NCBI GenBank assembly: GCA_002753135.1
Contig: PDZV01000012.1
Location: 1-64,000, forward strand
From: Magnetococcales bacterium WMHbinv6
GTDB taxonomy: Bacteria > Pseudomonadota > Magnetococcia > Magnetococcales > Magnetaquicoccaceae
Reading direction: 5' to 3'
DNA: 64,000 nucleotides
Shown here: positions 19,609 through 28,751 of the stretch, one piece after another
Position numbering within the stretch: position 1 is the first letter of the stretch
Layout: the number at the start of each line of letters is the position of its first letter
Translations under genes and position numbers: made by a program
The notes under the pieces: generated by a model
Database searches by the model: none
What the model saw: only the letters and a program-made list of their open reading frames with translations
What the model was told of the DNA's origin: nothing

Positions 19609-19905
19609 CTCTTCCTCCTGGTGCCCCATGCAGGCCGATTCTCTTAATTAACGCAAGTTGGCTAAAATTTGTCCCACTTTTTAACCAGCTCAACCATGAC
19701 CTTCTACAGCAACTGACAAAAAAAATCAACCTTCTCGATAGCAAAATTGTCACAGATTCGGTAGACGAGATGATTTTCTTTGTGTAAACTCACGCCGAGA
19801 TGGGTGCCATAGAAAGGTGCAGAAAGCAGAACGAAAGATTTGGCAGGGCTTGCGGGCAGATCGCTCTGTTCCGCCCTCAACACTTCGAAGGAAAGGAATG
19901 CCATC

Positions 19906-21966
19906 GTGAAAGATTTAAAAATTGCCGTGAAACTGGCAATCGGCTTCGGCATGGTTCTTCTGCTGACAGCGCTGGTCGCCCTCAGTTCCTGGAATGGTCT
20001 GAGCAATGTTGGCAAACGGATGGACAATACCAGTGCGATGTCTTTTCTCGAGAGTCGGGTCACGGAAATGTTGCGTGCCGAACGCAACTTTCTTGCCAGC
20101 AAAGAGGCTGCTCACAAGGATAAAGGGCTCAAGGCCGTTGATGAGTTCAAACAGAAAGCTGCCGAGAGTCGTGACATTCGCTTCAAAGATCCATCCAACA
20201 AAAAGCAGATGGATGATTTGATCGGCGAGGCCGATGGCTATAGCGCCTCTTTTTCCGGCTTTGTTGATGCGGACAGGGCAGTTGTTGCCGCCGTCGGCAA
20301 AATTCGCGACGCGGCCCGTCTGGTCAAAAAGGAGGTAGATACTCTGGTTGCCGGCCAGTTAAGCAAACTCAAGACGGAACTGGAGACCGTCAGCCACGGG
20401 ATTGATGCTGCCAAAGGACCACAAGTTCGCGAACAACTGCTGGATCGCGCCGGCAAGCTGGATGGCGCTCAGGATATGTTTGCTGAATTTCAGACTGCCC
20501 GTCTGGGCGAAAAAGAGATCATCATCACCCGTGGCAAGGATGAGGCCCAGATCAAACGGGCCAAAGAGGGGGTTGCTGCGGCGCGCAAACAAGCCGAAGG
20601 GATGCTTGCGCAGTTTAAAGTGCCAGCAGACCAGGATATGATCAAGCAGGTTATCGCTGCTTTTGACATCTACCAGAAGGAGTTGGATGCAGTCATTGCT
20701 GCCTTCAACAAACAAACCCAACTGGAAAGTTCGATGATTCAGAACCGGCGCAAAGCGGACCAGTTGGTGGAGAGTGCCGTGCATGATCAAAAAAGCAAAA
20801 TGGAACATGAAATCCAGTCTGTAGAAGGGATGGTATTGGTCATCTCCATCGTTGCCATCCTGCTTGGCATTGCCGTTGCCTATCTGGTGGCCCGCATGAT
20901 TTCCACGGCTCTGATCAAGGGGGTTGCTTTCGCCCAGGCGGTGGCTACGGGTGATCTGACCGCCACCATCGATGTCGAGCAGAAAGACGAAATAGGACAA
21001 TTGGCGGCAGCCCTGCGCGGCATGGTGGAACGGTTGCGCTCGGTGGCAGCGGATATGCGCGATGCCGCCGACAATGTGGCTGCAGGCAGCAATCAACTCT
21101 CAGACGCCTCGCAAAGTCTCTCGCAGGGGACCACACAACAAGCGGCCTCCATTGAAGAGACCTCGTCAGCCATGGAAGAGATGTCTTCCAACATTCAACA
21201 AAACAGTGAGAACGCGCACACCACCCAATCCATCGCCACCAAAGCGGCTGCCGACGCCAAAGAGGGAGAGGCTTCCGTCTTGCAGGCGGTGTCAGCGATG
21301 AAAGAGATTGCCAATAAAATCTCCATCATTGAGGAGATTGCCCGACAGACCAACTTGCTGGCCCTCAATGCCGCCATCGAAGCGGCGCGGGCGGGCGAAC
21401 ACGGCAAAGGGTTTGCTGTGGTGGCTGCCGAAGTGCGTAAATTGGCAGAAAGAAGCCAGCATGCGGCGGCAGAAATCAGCCAGCTCTCCAGTTCCAGCGT
21501 TCAGGTTGCTGAAAAAACAGGGGAAATCATCAGTAAACTGGTGCCCGATATTCAGCGCACAGCCGAACTTGTTCAGGAAATTTCTGCTTCCAGCAGTGAG
21601 CAAAGCCAGGGAGCTTCGCAGATCAATCAGGCGATTCAGCAACTGGATCAGGTCATTCAGCAAAACGCCGGAGCCTCGGAAGAGATGGCCGCCACCGCAG
21701 AAGAGCTTTCCGCCCAAGCCGAAACCATGCAGCAAGCCGTCAGCTTTTTCAAAACCGGCCAGCAGAGTTCCCGTCGCAGCGCTCCCAAAGCGGCAGCGCG
21801 TCGGCCAACTCCCAGCCGCCATGGCTCAGAAAGCCCCTTGCCAGCTAAACAGAAAAAGGCCATTGTTGCGTCCAAAGCCGTCACATTGGCCCCAACCGCC
21901 AAAAAGGGGGGTGGAGCCGTCTTGGATATGGGCGCTGCAGACGATAATGAGTTTGAAAAATTTTGA
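19906..21966 (+). CDS. Methyl-accepting chemotaxis protein
   Basis: 686 residues. GTG 19906 is chosen because AAGGAAAGGA lies 8 bases upstream and the first membrane helix then begins at residue 12. A second helix lies at about 308-331. The long all-helical periplasmic domain between them ([18 protein letters not shown] near its start) resembles bimodular helical sensors such as HBM. HAMP covers about 332-390. The tip is [20 protein letters not shown] then [20 protein letters not shown] flexible basic tail ends DDNEFEKF, which could be a CheR/CheB or adaptor docking peptide. It lies divergent from the set 2 che operon, and its tip class matches the NIT receptor at 28752. Confidence 0.93.
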   Translation: MKDLKIAVKLAIGFGMVLLLTALVALSSWNGLSNVGKRMDNTSAMSFLESRVTEMLRAERNFLASKEAAHKDKGLKAVDEFKQKAAESRDIRFKDPSNKKQMDDLIGEADGYSASFSGFVDADRAVVAAVGKIRDAARLVKKEVDTLVAGQLSKLKTELETVSHGIDAAKGPQVREQLLDRAGKLDGAQDMFAEFQTARLGEKEIIITRGKDEAQIKRAKEGVAAARKQAEGMLAQFKVPADQDMIKQVIAAFDIYQKELDAVIAAFNKQTQLESSMIQNRRKADQLVESAVHDQKSKMEHEIQSVEGMVLVISIVAILLGIAVAYLVARMISTALIKGVAFAQAVATGDLTATIDVEQKDEIGQLAAALRGMVERLRSVAADMRDAADNVAAGSNQLSDASQSLSQGTTQQAASIEETSSAMEEMSSNIQQNSENAHTTQSIATKAAADAKEGEASVLQAVSAMKEIANKISIIEEIARQTNLLALNAAIEAARAGEHGKGFAVVAAEVRKLAERSQHAAAEISQLSSSSVQVAEKTGEIISKLVPDIQRTAELVQEISASSSEQSQGASQINQAIQQLDQVIQQNAGASEEMAATAEELSAQAETMQQAVSFFKTGQQSSRRSAPKAAARRPTPSRHGSESPLPAKQKKAIVASKAVTLAPTAKKGGGAVLDMGAADDNEFEKF

Positions 21967-21997
21967 CCCCCAGCAGGTGTAGAACACCTGCTGGGGG
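21967..21997 (+). terminator. Strong hairpin after the receptor gene
   Basis: A 14-bp perfect stem (21967-21980 with 21984-21997) with a 3-base loop, starting directly at the stop codon. The following bases are only moderately T-rich, so it may be a terminator, an attenuator or an mRNA 3'-end stabiliser before cheW. Confidence 0.6.
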
Positions 21998-22037
21998 TGT
22001 TCTCCCGATTCAAACCTGAACAGGAGGAAGTCCGCCC

Positions 22038-22547
22038 ATGGCGACGAGCAGCATTACCGAAACCACCCAGTTTTTGACCTTCATTCTGGCCGACGAAGTT
22101 TTTGCCGTGGATATTGGTCGGGTAAAAGAGGTGCTTGAATATACACAGTTGACCAAAGTGCCAAGAACCCCTAAATTTATGTGTGGTGTTATCAATCTGC
22201 GTGGCAGTGTCGTACCGGTCATGGACATGCGCCTCAAATTCAACATGTCCCAGTTGGAGCGCACCGTCAACACCTGTATTATCATCATTGAGGTGACTGT
22301 CGGCGAAAACAAAACCGTCCTGGGTGCCATGGCTGATTCGGTCAAAGAGGTGATGAGTCTGGATCCCGATCAGATCGATCCACCACCAAAAATTGGTGCC
22401 AAGTTGCGTACCGATTTTATTCGCGGCATGGGTAAACAGGGTGACCATTTCATCATCATCCTGGATACCGATAAAGTTTTCTCCGCTGAAGAGTTGGAGC
22501 AGGTGATGGACATGCGCAACGGCGGCATGCCGGAAGCAGCGGCTTGA
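22038..22547 (+). CDS. cheW: CheW coupling protein
   Basis: 169 residues; AGGAGG lies 10 bases before the ATG. CheW core: FLTFILADEVFAVDIGRVKEV, VPRTPKFMCGVINLRGSVVP, VLGAMADSVKEVMSL and FIRGMGKQGDHFIIILDTDK. It follows the receptor at 19906 and precedes two soluble receptor-like genes, so it probably couples this local group to the second CheA. Confidence 0.96.
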   Translation: MATSSITETTQFLTFILADEVFAVDIGRVKEVLEYTQLTKVPRTPKFMCGVINLRGSVVPVMDMRLKFNMSQLERTVNTCIIIIEVTVGENKTVLGAMADSVKEVMSLDPDQIDPPPKIGAKLRTDFIRGMGKQGDHFIIILDTDKVFSAEELEQVMDMRNGGMPEAAA

Positions 22548-22607
22548 GCAACAACAGGAAATAGGGTCGGTAGGTAAAAAACATTTTCTGTCAGAATAGG
22601 ATATGCT

Positions 22608-23573
22608 GTGAACGACGCAACCGTACTCAATCGGGAAATTCAAACCGAGTTTGGCAAAGGTCTGGAAGATATTCGCTCTGCCAGCACCCAAATGCGTTCG
22701 CTGATCCGCGACACGGTCGTCAAGCTGGATAACAGCTTCAACAGCCTGCGCCGACAGGCCGAACAACAACAAGAACTGGTCATTGGCCTGGCGGCTGATC
22801 TGGATGAGGCACCAGCCGCTGACAAGGAAGGCAAAAAAAAGGAACACAGCAACTCTGCCAACATTCAGGAGTTCGTCAAGGCAACCGACGCTATCCTGCG
22901 CACTTTTGTCGACCGCATCGCACAAATCAGCCAGGAGAGCATGCGCATGGTCTATCGCATGGACGATGTGGCAGCCTATATGCTGCGGGTGCAGGAGCAT
23001 TTGAGTAAAATCAATACCGTGGTAGAATTGACCAAAGGGTTGGCCCTCAATGCCCGCATCGTTGCCGCCCGTGCAGGTCGTTCCGGCGAAGCCTTTACTT
23101 TCGTCGCTACCGAAATTCATCAATTGGCCTCCTCCTCGCGCCAGGTCAGCGATCAAATCAGTACCGCCGTGGAGGAGACCAACGCCAATATTCATTCGGT
23201 ACGGGATATTGTCAAAGAGATGGCCTCGAAGGACATGGGGTTTGCCATGAACGCCAAAGGCCAGGTGGATACCATGATGGCCGACATCAGTGCCATCAAT
23301 CAGTTCCGTGCCAAAACGTTGCGGCAGGTTTCCAGCATCACGGAAAATATTGATGATAAGGTCGATGTTGCCGTCAGCCTGCTTCGTTTCGAGGAGGCTG
23401 TGGTACCGGTGCTGAAACGTATTGAACGGAAAATTTCTGCCCTGGAACGTTTTGCCCGCATGGTGGACATGGAGATGATTCTCAATGAAAGCCAGCCGCG
23501 GCGGGAACGTCTGCTTAAATTGCAAAATGCCTTGTTGCAACAGCAACAATCTTTTGATTCGGCTTCGGTATAA
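22608..23573 (+). CDS. Soluble receptor-like chemotaxis protein, first of a tandem pair
   Basis: 321 residues; GTG 22608 follows AGG at 7 bases. No membrane segment. The centre (about 140-200) reads TKGLALNARIVAARAGRSGE then AFTFVATEIHQLASSSRQVS. This is a shortened relative of the chemoreceptor tip (LLALNAxIEAARAG...FAVVAxEVxxLA). Helices on both sides predict a coiled-coil rod. Near the C-terminus LLRFEEAVVPVLKRIERKI aligns with the DxxxQ helix of the next gene but has lost both key residues. It is a diverged duplicate of the next gene. A role as a cytoplasmic receptor or array modulator is inferred. Confidence 0.7.
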   Translation: MNDATVLNREIQTEFGKGLEDIRSASTQMRSLIRDTVVKLDNSFNSLRRQAEQQQELVIGLAADLDEAPAADKEGKKKEHSNSANIQEFVKATDAILRTFVDRIAQISQESMRMVYRMDDVAAYMLRVQEHLSKINTVVELTKGLALNARIVAARAGRSGEAFTFVATEIHQLASSSRQVSDQISTAVEETNANIHSVRDIVKEMASKDMGFAMNAKGQVDTMMADISAINQFRAKTLRQVSSITENIDDKVDVAVSLLRFEEAVVPVLKRIERKISALERFARMVDMEMILNESQPRRERLLKLQNALLQQQQSFDSASV

Positions 23574-23604
23574 TGGTGTGTTGCTTGGCGTCAGGTAAAC
23601 GACG

Positions 23605-24609
23605 ATGGATAAATTGGATCCTGTAAAACTCTCTCAAGACATTCGTGTTGAACTGCGGCGTGAACTGGCCAGCTTGCGTGCCGATGGTATGCACATTCGC
23701 AACCTGGTGCAGGAGTCGGTAGGCAAATTGAGCGAAAGTTTCAATATGCTGCGCGATTTGACTGCTGAACAAAATGATTTGGTTTCCAGTTTGGTGACCA
23801 GCCTGGGCAAACAGAGTGGTGGCAGCAAGGAAAAAAAGGGCAACATCACCATCGGTGAATTTGTCACCGCCACCGACGCCATCCTGCAAGCCTTTGTCGA
23901 ACATATTGTGGCGGTCAGTCAGCAAAGTATGGCCATGATGTATCGTATCGATGATGTTTCAGCAGAAATGTTGCAGGTGGAAGAGTCATTGGGCAAAATC
24001 AACGCCATTGCCGATTTGACCAAAGTGCTGGGCTTGAACGCCCGCATTGTTGCCGCCCGCGAAGGACAGGCCAGCGGAGCCTTCTCCGTGGTGGCTGCCG
24101 AGGTGCGTCGCCTGGCCATCGCCTCACGGGAAGTCAGCGGTTTGATCAGCGATGTGGTGGTGGAAACCAGCAATCATGTCGATACCGCCAAAGAGGTGGT
24201 CAAAGAGATGGCCTCCAAGGATATGAGCTTTTCCATGGAGTCCAAAAACAAAGTGGACGCCATGATGATGCAGATCAGTGAGAATGATCGTCTGACGGCA
24301 AAAATGTTGCAACAAGTGGCACAAATTACCGGTGAAATCCATAACAGTATCGGTATGGCCGTCCTCTCCCTGCAATTTGAAGATATGGTCACCCAACTGA
24401 CCCAGGGCATCGAAAAAAAGATCAACGTCATGGAAAAATGGGATGGCGTTTTTGACATGGAGTTGCAGTTCAACGAATCGATTTCCCGCCGTGATCGGGT
24501 TCTGCACGCGCAGCAAAGACTGCAGGAGCAAAAACATCTGATGCAGACCACCACCCATCGCCCAGTGATGCAAGCCAGTATGGATGAGGGTGATATTGAA
24601 CTGTTTTAG
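23605..24609 (+). CDS. Soluble receptor-like protein with CheZ-type DxxxQ helix
   Basis: 334 residues; paralogue of the preceding protein, 31 bases downstream. A shortened receptor tip lies at about 135-185 (TKVLGLNARIVAAREGQASG, AFSVVAAEVRRLAIASREVS). Near residue 255 the helix LQFEDMVTQLTQGIEKKI carries Asp260 and Gln264, the spacing of the catalytic Asp/Gln of CheZ (DxxxQ). The C-terminus is acidic and ends GDIELF, reminiscent of the CheY-binding tail of CheZ. I infer a CheY-P phosphatase or a receptor-phosphatase hybrid; no canonical cheZ gene is in the window. An ordinary soluble receptor is the alternative. Confidence 0.65.
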   Translation: MDKLDPVKLSQDIRVELRRELASLRADGMHIRNLVQESVGKLSESFNMLRDLTAEQNDLVSSLVTSLGKQSGGSKEKKGNITIGEFVTATDAILQAFVEHIVAVSQQSMAMMYRIDDVSAEMLQVEESLGKINAIADLTKVLGLNARIVAAREGQASGAFSVVAAEVRRLAIASREVSGLISDVVVETSNHVDTAKEVVKEMASKDMSFSMESKNKVDAMMMQISENDRLTAKMLQQVAQITGEIHNSIGMAVLSLQFEDMVTQLTQGIEKKINVMEKWDGVFDMELQFNESISRRDRVLHAQQRLQEQKHLMQTTTHRPVMQASMDEGDIELF

Positions 24610-24667
24610 TTGGGGCGCTCTTTTTACCAACGGTACGGAGGCCTGACTGCGGGCAGCAGATGTTGGG

Positions 24668-24703
24668 AAAACCAGGGGAGAGACTCTCCCCTGGTTTTTT
24701 TTG
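24668..24703. terminator. Bidirectional terminator between convergent genes
   Basis: An 11-bp stem (24671-24681 with 24685-24695) is flanked by an A run on the left and eight Ts on the right. It can stop both the plus-strand receptor-like gene and minus-strand cheV. Confidence 0.9.
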
Positions 24704-24711
24704 GACCGGAT

Positions 24712-25677
24712 CTATTTTGCCGTATCGGGCACCACACGCGGCTTGCCGGCGTTGGCAATTTGTTTGAGAAGCACCTCGGCAAAACGGTCGGGGGAAAATT
24801 TTGGTACAAATTCGTCGGCACCCATCTGATGCGCCTTTTCCCAGTTTGACTTATTGCTCAAGGAGCTGTGTACTGCCAGGCGGACATTATTCAACTCCGG
24901 CATTTCACGCACTTTGCGCGTGAAGGAAAAACCATCCATGCCCGGCATTTCCAAATCGGTAAAGATGAGGGTAAACGGACATTTGCCATTGTTGGCTTTC
25001 AGCTCTTGCCGCAAATGATCCAACGCATCCTGGGCGCTGTTCATCACCACATGGGTGACGCCCAACTGATCCAACGCCGCTGATAACATGTTGCAGGCGG
25101 CTTTGGAGTCATCAACCACCAGCACCTTATGCTGATCGACGGACATCAATTTTCCCTGCTCCAGCAGTTCATCAGAGACCGAAGTGTCGATACCCAAAAT
25201 ATCGACCAACAATTTTTCCACATCCAAAATTTGGATAGGAACATTGTTGTGGTAGGTGATGGCGGTCAAGTAGCTGCGATCGTAGAGGGTACCCTCTGGT
25301 TTGACAATGTCACTCCAGCTTTTATTGATCAACATGTTGGGACGGGAGACGAGAAAACCCTGAATCGTGCCGCTGTATTCACAGACCAGGATATAACTCA
25401 GGCTGTTGCGGTAGTCGATTGATGGTAACCCCAACCCTTCCGCCAGATCGAAGAGAGAGATCGGATGGCCACGAAAGTCGATGTTGCCTTTGACGACCGG
25501 GTGTGAATAGGGCGTTTTGGTCACCACCTTGGGACATTCCATGATTTCAATGATTTTGAAAACATTGATCCCGTACAGCTGATCATCGGTCAGATAGAAG
25601 GTCAACATTTCCATCTCATTGCTGAACGCGAGATTCGCACGCTGATACGCTTCATCCAGTACAGAATCTTTCTCCAT
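24712..25677 (-). CDS. cheV: CheV (CheW-receiver fusion)
   Basis: 321 residues from ATG 25677, which has AAGGGG at 8 bases; the open frame extends upstream without a better start. The N-terminal CheW domain has MLTFYLTDDQLYGINVFKII and VVKGNIDFRGHPISLFDLAE. The C-terminal receiver (about 190-310) has VLVVDDSKAA, phospho-acceptor FTDLEMPGMDG, and FVPKFSP in place of the usual KPF loop. CheV proteins couple receptors to CheA and adapt by taking phosphate from it. Monocistronic by position. Confidence 0.95.
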   Translation of the reverse strand: MEKDSVLDEAYQRANLAFSNEMEMLTFYLTDDQLYGINVFKIIEIMECPKVVTKTPYSHPVVKGNIDFRGHPISLFDLAEGLGLPSIDYRNSLSYILVCEYSGTIQGFLVSRPNMLINKSWSDIVKPEGTLYDRSYLTAITYHNNVPIQILDVEKLLVDILGIDTSVSDELLEQGKLMSVDQHKVLVVDDSKAACNMLSAALDQLGVTHVVMNSAQDALDHLRQELKANNGKCPFTLIFTDLEMPGMDGFSFTRKVREMPELNNVRLAVHSSLSNKSNWEKAHQMGADEFVPKFSPDRFAEVLLKQIANAGKPRVVPDTAK

Positions 25678-26025
25678 TCCGAATCCCCTTTCGCCGAGAG
25701 TCACCCAGCAGGCCTGCTGATCCAGGTCTGTCATTTGTTGCATAATGCCACAGAATGCGTTTTTTTGCTATGGTTTTCATCATTACCTCGTTAGAATGGG
25801 AAACTTTCGCGATACGATTGGCCGAGAAATCTGGCCAATCGACTGCAGAGAGCAGTCGGGGAAAACTTTGCAGCGGTCATCCGTATAATGGGCAACAGTG
25901 GCACGCAGGAGGCTCCCTGTTTACGTGCAGGATTGACTTTGCCGCAGACAACCCGGCGATGTCCGGGTAAAGAAAATCATTTTCAACAGGTTGTCATGGT
26001 TTGCCGGTCCGCACGAGGGGAGAGC
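25678..26025. other. Divergent intergenic region with tandem hairpins
   Basis: 348 bases between divergent cheV and the CheW-like gene at 26026; it must hold both promoters. Two perfect inverted repeats sit back to back: a 9-bp stem (25815-25823 with 25833-25841) and a 7-bp stem with loop AGAGA (25840-25846 with 25852-25858). TATAAT occurs at 25884-25889 without a clear -35. No convincing open frame is seen. Confidence 0.5.
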
Positions 26026-28536
26026 ATGAAAGTATTGACGCTGCAATTGGACGAGGATATTTATGCCGTTGACCTGATGTATGTTCGCGAGGTCATCGAA
26101 TTGATGTTGGAAAGCGGAACCGCATCACGTACGACACAGATTACCCCTGTCCCCTTGTCCAGTTCTGATGTGTGGGGTGTGTTCAACCTGCGGGGTTATG
26201 TGATTCCCGTCAGCGATTTGCGGCAAAAGTTGGGCATGCAGCGCAGCAAAGCAACGGTGCAATCGCGCATTGTCATTTTGGATGGTTCCTACCGGACTGA
26301 CAGGGAGCGTGACGATGTTGCCACCTGGATGGGTGTGGTGGTTGACTCCGTCCATGAGGTGATCGATCTGAGCGAAGACGAGATCAATCCTCCCCCCCGC
26401 TCCGGTCTGCAACACAACCGACTGCAAGGGATCAGTCAGCACAATGATAGCACGGTGTTGATCCTGGATGTGGCCGCTCTTTTCCAGGCACAGCCGAGCG
26501 AACCCAAACGGGTGGAGAGCAAACGCATTGTTCCGGCAGCGGCCAGCAGCCCATCTGCAGCAGACAGGAACAAAAATCTCTCTGCAACAGCAGAGGGAAA
26601 AACGACCTCCCAGCCTGCTGCCACCGCCCCGGCACCGACAGCCGCCCCCACGCCAGCGCCGATACCTGCCCCTACTCCGCCACCGACACCTGCCCCCACT
26701 TTAGCGCCGACGCCACCGCCCGCTGCAGAAGAGGCAGAGCCTGTTGCTCTTGCAACTGCTGCAGAGGAGAGGCTTGCAGATGACGCCGTCAACCCAGAGC
26801 AGGCAGAAGAAGAGAGAGAGGCAGAGTCTGTTGCGCCCTCGGCTGAGGAAACAGTGACGGTTGTAAGCGAACCTGTCGACCCAGTCCAGGCAACGGAACT
26901 GGATGAAGAAAACGGGCAGGATGCCCCGACAACGGCAGAGGAAGCGCTGCACGATACTGCCCATGAGCAGTCGGAAAGCGAGGAGACTGCGGCAGCTGGT
27001 GATGCTGCCGAGGAGAGAGAGCCTCTGACCACAGAGGCAGAGGCAGCCGCAGAGGCAACTGAGCAAGCCGATCAGGCTGCAGATCCATTGGACTCAGCCG
27101 TAACGGATCCACAACCGGCAAGTATGAGTACCGACACCGTTGCCTTAAGCGCAGCAGATTCCGAACAAAACCTCTCATCGGATCCTCTGACTGCAGGGGA
27201 GCCGTTGCCGGCAGTTGAGGCGGGTATCAACATCGATTTGGAGGCAAGCGTTGCCGAAGAAGAGAGCAATGATGAAAGCACGATCATTTTGCCTGAAGAG
27301 AGAGATCTCTCCCCGGTAGTGGACGAAGAAGCCGCCGAGGAAGTAGCGGGTGCGGTCGATTCTGCCACATCAGAGCCAGAGCAGTTGGCAGCTGCTGTTG
27401 TTGATTGTGTCACACCCGAACAAAACGAAGAGGAGAGTTCGCCTCCTGAGACTGTTGCCCCGCTTGAGTATGGTCTCGACCATGAAGCCAAGCTCCTCAT
27501 CCTCCCGGAAACAGCGCCGGTCGTTGCAGAAGAGCCTGCATCGGTCACTGAAGTGGGTGGCGAAGAAGAGAACGGCACCGAACTGACGGGTGAAACGGAG
27601 CCTCAAAAAACAGACGAGATCGTCGTCGAACAACAGGGCGACACAGTCGTTCAAGAGGCGGAAGAGACGAGCGCCGAAGCCGAGGACGAAGCAAACGGGC
27701 AAGAGGCGGAAGAGACGAGCGCCGAAGTAGAGGACGAAGCAAGCGGGCAGGAGGCGGAAGAGAGGGTCACCGGAGCCGAGAACGAAGCAGGCGGGCAAGA
27801 GGCGGAAAAGAGGGTCGCTGAAGTCGAGGACGAAGCAAACGGGCAAGAGATGGAAGAGACGAGCGCCGAAGCGGAGAGTGAAGCAAACGGGCAGGAGGCG
27901 GAAGAGAGGGTTGCCGAAGCCGTTGCAGAACCAGAGGCGGTACCGCTTGCTGCCGAGGAAGTGCGCATCGCGCAAAAGGTTGCCGAAGAGGTGAGCATCG
28001 CCGCTCAAGAAAGCGCAACAACCGCGCATGAAGGGGAAGCCTTGGTCGTTGAGACAGTGGAGAGTACGCCGATTGTGGCAGAGAGAGAGAGAATCGGTGT
28101 ACCGACACCGGAACTCGTTGCGGAAGAAGAAGCAGCGGTGGCGGTAAGTCAAAAGGCTGTCGATGTCGCAGAGCCCACGGCAGACGACCTTGAACAGCAT
28201 GCGACGGCAGTGGATCCACTCAAAGTTGCGCCTGATCAACAGGAGCAAACAGTGGCAGAGCCTGGGCAAACCACATCGTTGGTCGGCAGCGATGCAGCAA
28301 GTAGCAACGACACAGAGAAGGATGTGTCAGAGCAGGAGGTGCAGGAAGCAGAAGCCTTTCTCGCTGAAATGGCCGCTGTACAACCGGCACCGCGCAACAT
28401 TGTTACTGATTTTCAATCCATTTTCCGTGATTTGTTGCCACTGACCTCGTTGAACCGGGAAACAACGGCCTGGGGCGGTGACAGGGCAAGCGATAAACAG
28501 AAGGCAGACAAAAACAAAAAAGGCAAGAAAAAATAG
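26026..28536 (+). CDS. CheW-domain protein with a very long acidic disordered tail
   Basis: 836 residues from ATG 26026, preceded by GAGGGGAG; the open frame runs further upstream but no domain does. Residues 1-150 form a CheW domain (LTLQLDEDIYAVDLMYVREV, VWGVFNLRGYVIPVSDLRQK, VVDSVHEVIDLSEDEI). A Pro/Thr/Ala-rich stretch follows (about 160-235). Then come roughly 550 residues dominated by Glu and Ala, including tandem 16-residue repeats at 27652-27921. The end is a short helical segment (VTDFQSIFRDLLPLTSL) and a Lys-rich tail. The N-terminal domain should dock into a CheA array. The tail may act as a spacer, scaffold or localisation element. It was probably expanded by repeat slippage. Confidence 0.85.
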   Translation: MKVLTLQLDEDIYAVDLMYVREVIELMLESGTASRTTQITPVPLSSSDVWGVFNLRGYVIPVSDLRQKLGMQRSKATVQSRIVILDGSYRTDRERDDVATWMGVVVDSVHEVIDLSEDEINPPPRSGLQHNRLQGISQHNDSTVLILDVAALFQAQPSEPKRVESKRIVPAAASSPSAADRNKNLSATAEGKTTSQPAATAPAPTAAPTPAPIPAPTPPPTPAPTLAPTPPPAAEEAEPVALATAAEERLADDAVNPEQAEEEREAESVAPSAEETVTVVSEPVDPVQATELDEENGQDAPTTAEEALHDTAHEQSESEETAAAGDAAEEREPLTTEAEAAAEATEQADQAADPLDSAVTDPQPASMSTDTVALSAADSEQNLSSDPLTAGEPLPAVEAGINIDLEASVAEEESNDESTIILPEERDLSPVVDEEAAEEVAGAVDSATSEPEQLAAAVVDCVTPEQNEEESSPPETVAPLEYGLDHEAKLLILPETAPVVAEEPASVTEVGGEEENGTELTGETEPQKTDEIVVEQQGDTVVQEAEETSAEAEDEANGQEAEETSAEVEDEASGQEAEERVTGAENEAGGQEAEKRVAEVEDEANGQEMEETSAEAESEANGQEAEERVAEAVAEPEAVPLAAEEVRIAQKVAEEVSIAAQESATTAHEGEALVVETVESTPIVAERERIGVPTPELVAEEEAAVAVSQKAVDVAEPTADDLEQHATAVDPLKVAPDQQEQTVAEPGQTTSLVGSDAASSNDTEKDVSEQEVQEAEAFLAEMAAVQPAPRNIVTDFQSIFRDLLPLTSLNRETTAWGGDRASDKQKADKNKKGKKK
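27652..27921 (+). repeat. In-frame 48-bp tandem repeats in the CheW-like gene
   Basis: Five full 48-bp units start at 27652, 27700, 27748, 27796 and 27844, with a partial sixth at 27892. Each encodes a variant of QEAEETSAEAEDEANG. The exact multiple of three keeps the frame, and the variation among units suggests an old array still able to change length. Confidence 0.9.
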
Positions 28537-28644
28537 GTTGTTCGATCTTTTTATGGCCTGTTACCATGCCAGGTCAAAAACCATTCAGACAAGTCGGCGG
28601 ACCCGCAAGTCGTGCCGCATACGACGTGCAGGTGCGCAGTGATC

Positions 28645-28690
28645 GACCCCGCAACACAGTATCTAAGGGGGTTTGGGCCGAATGAGAACA
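28645..28690 (+). repeat. Intergenic repeat element, copy A
   Basis: 46 bases starting GACCCCGCAACACAGTATCT and including AAGGGGGTTTGGGCCGA. It matches 36183-36227 at about 39 positions with one gap; weaker similarity extends some 30 bases upstream. It lies about 60 bases before the NIT receptor ATG. In this copy TTTGGGCCG (28672-28680) can pair with CGGCCCAAA (28709-28717). Confidence 0.6.
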
Positions 28691-28751
28691 CTCCCCGGAT
28701 GACAAATACGGCCCAAAGTATATTTATCAATTTTTTTACAGGAAAAAAACA

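Noticed and set aside
19780-19810. Sigma-28-like promoter (TAAA with a downstream GCCATA) before the receptor at 19906
   Set aside because: The spacing is about 17 instead of 15 and the -10 match is poor, so it is not supported.
21657-23549. 630-codon minus-strand open frame across the receptor, cheW and receptor-like genes
   Set aside because: It crosses three clear plus-strand genes and their gaps; no homology is visible.
27652-27921. Regular repeats that could suggest a CRISPR array
   Set aside because: The units are contiguous 48-bp in-frame repeats without unique spacers and lie in a coding region.
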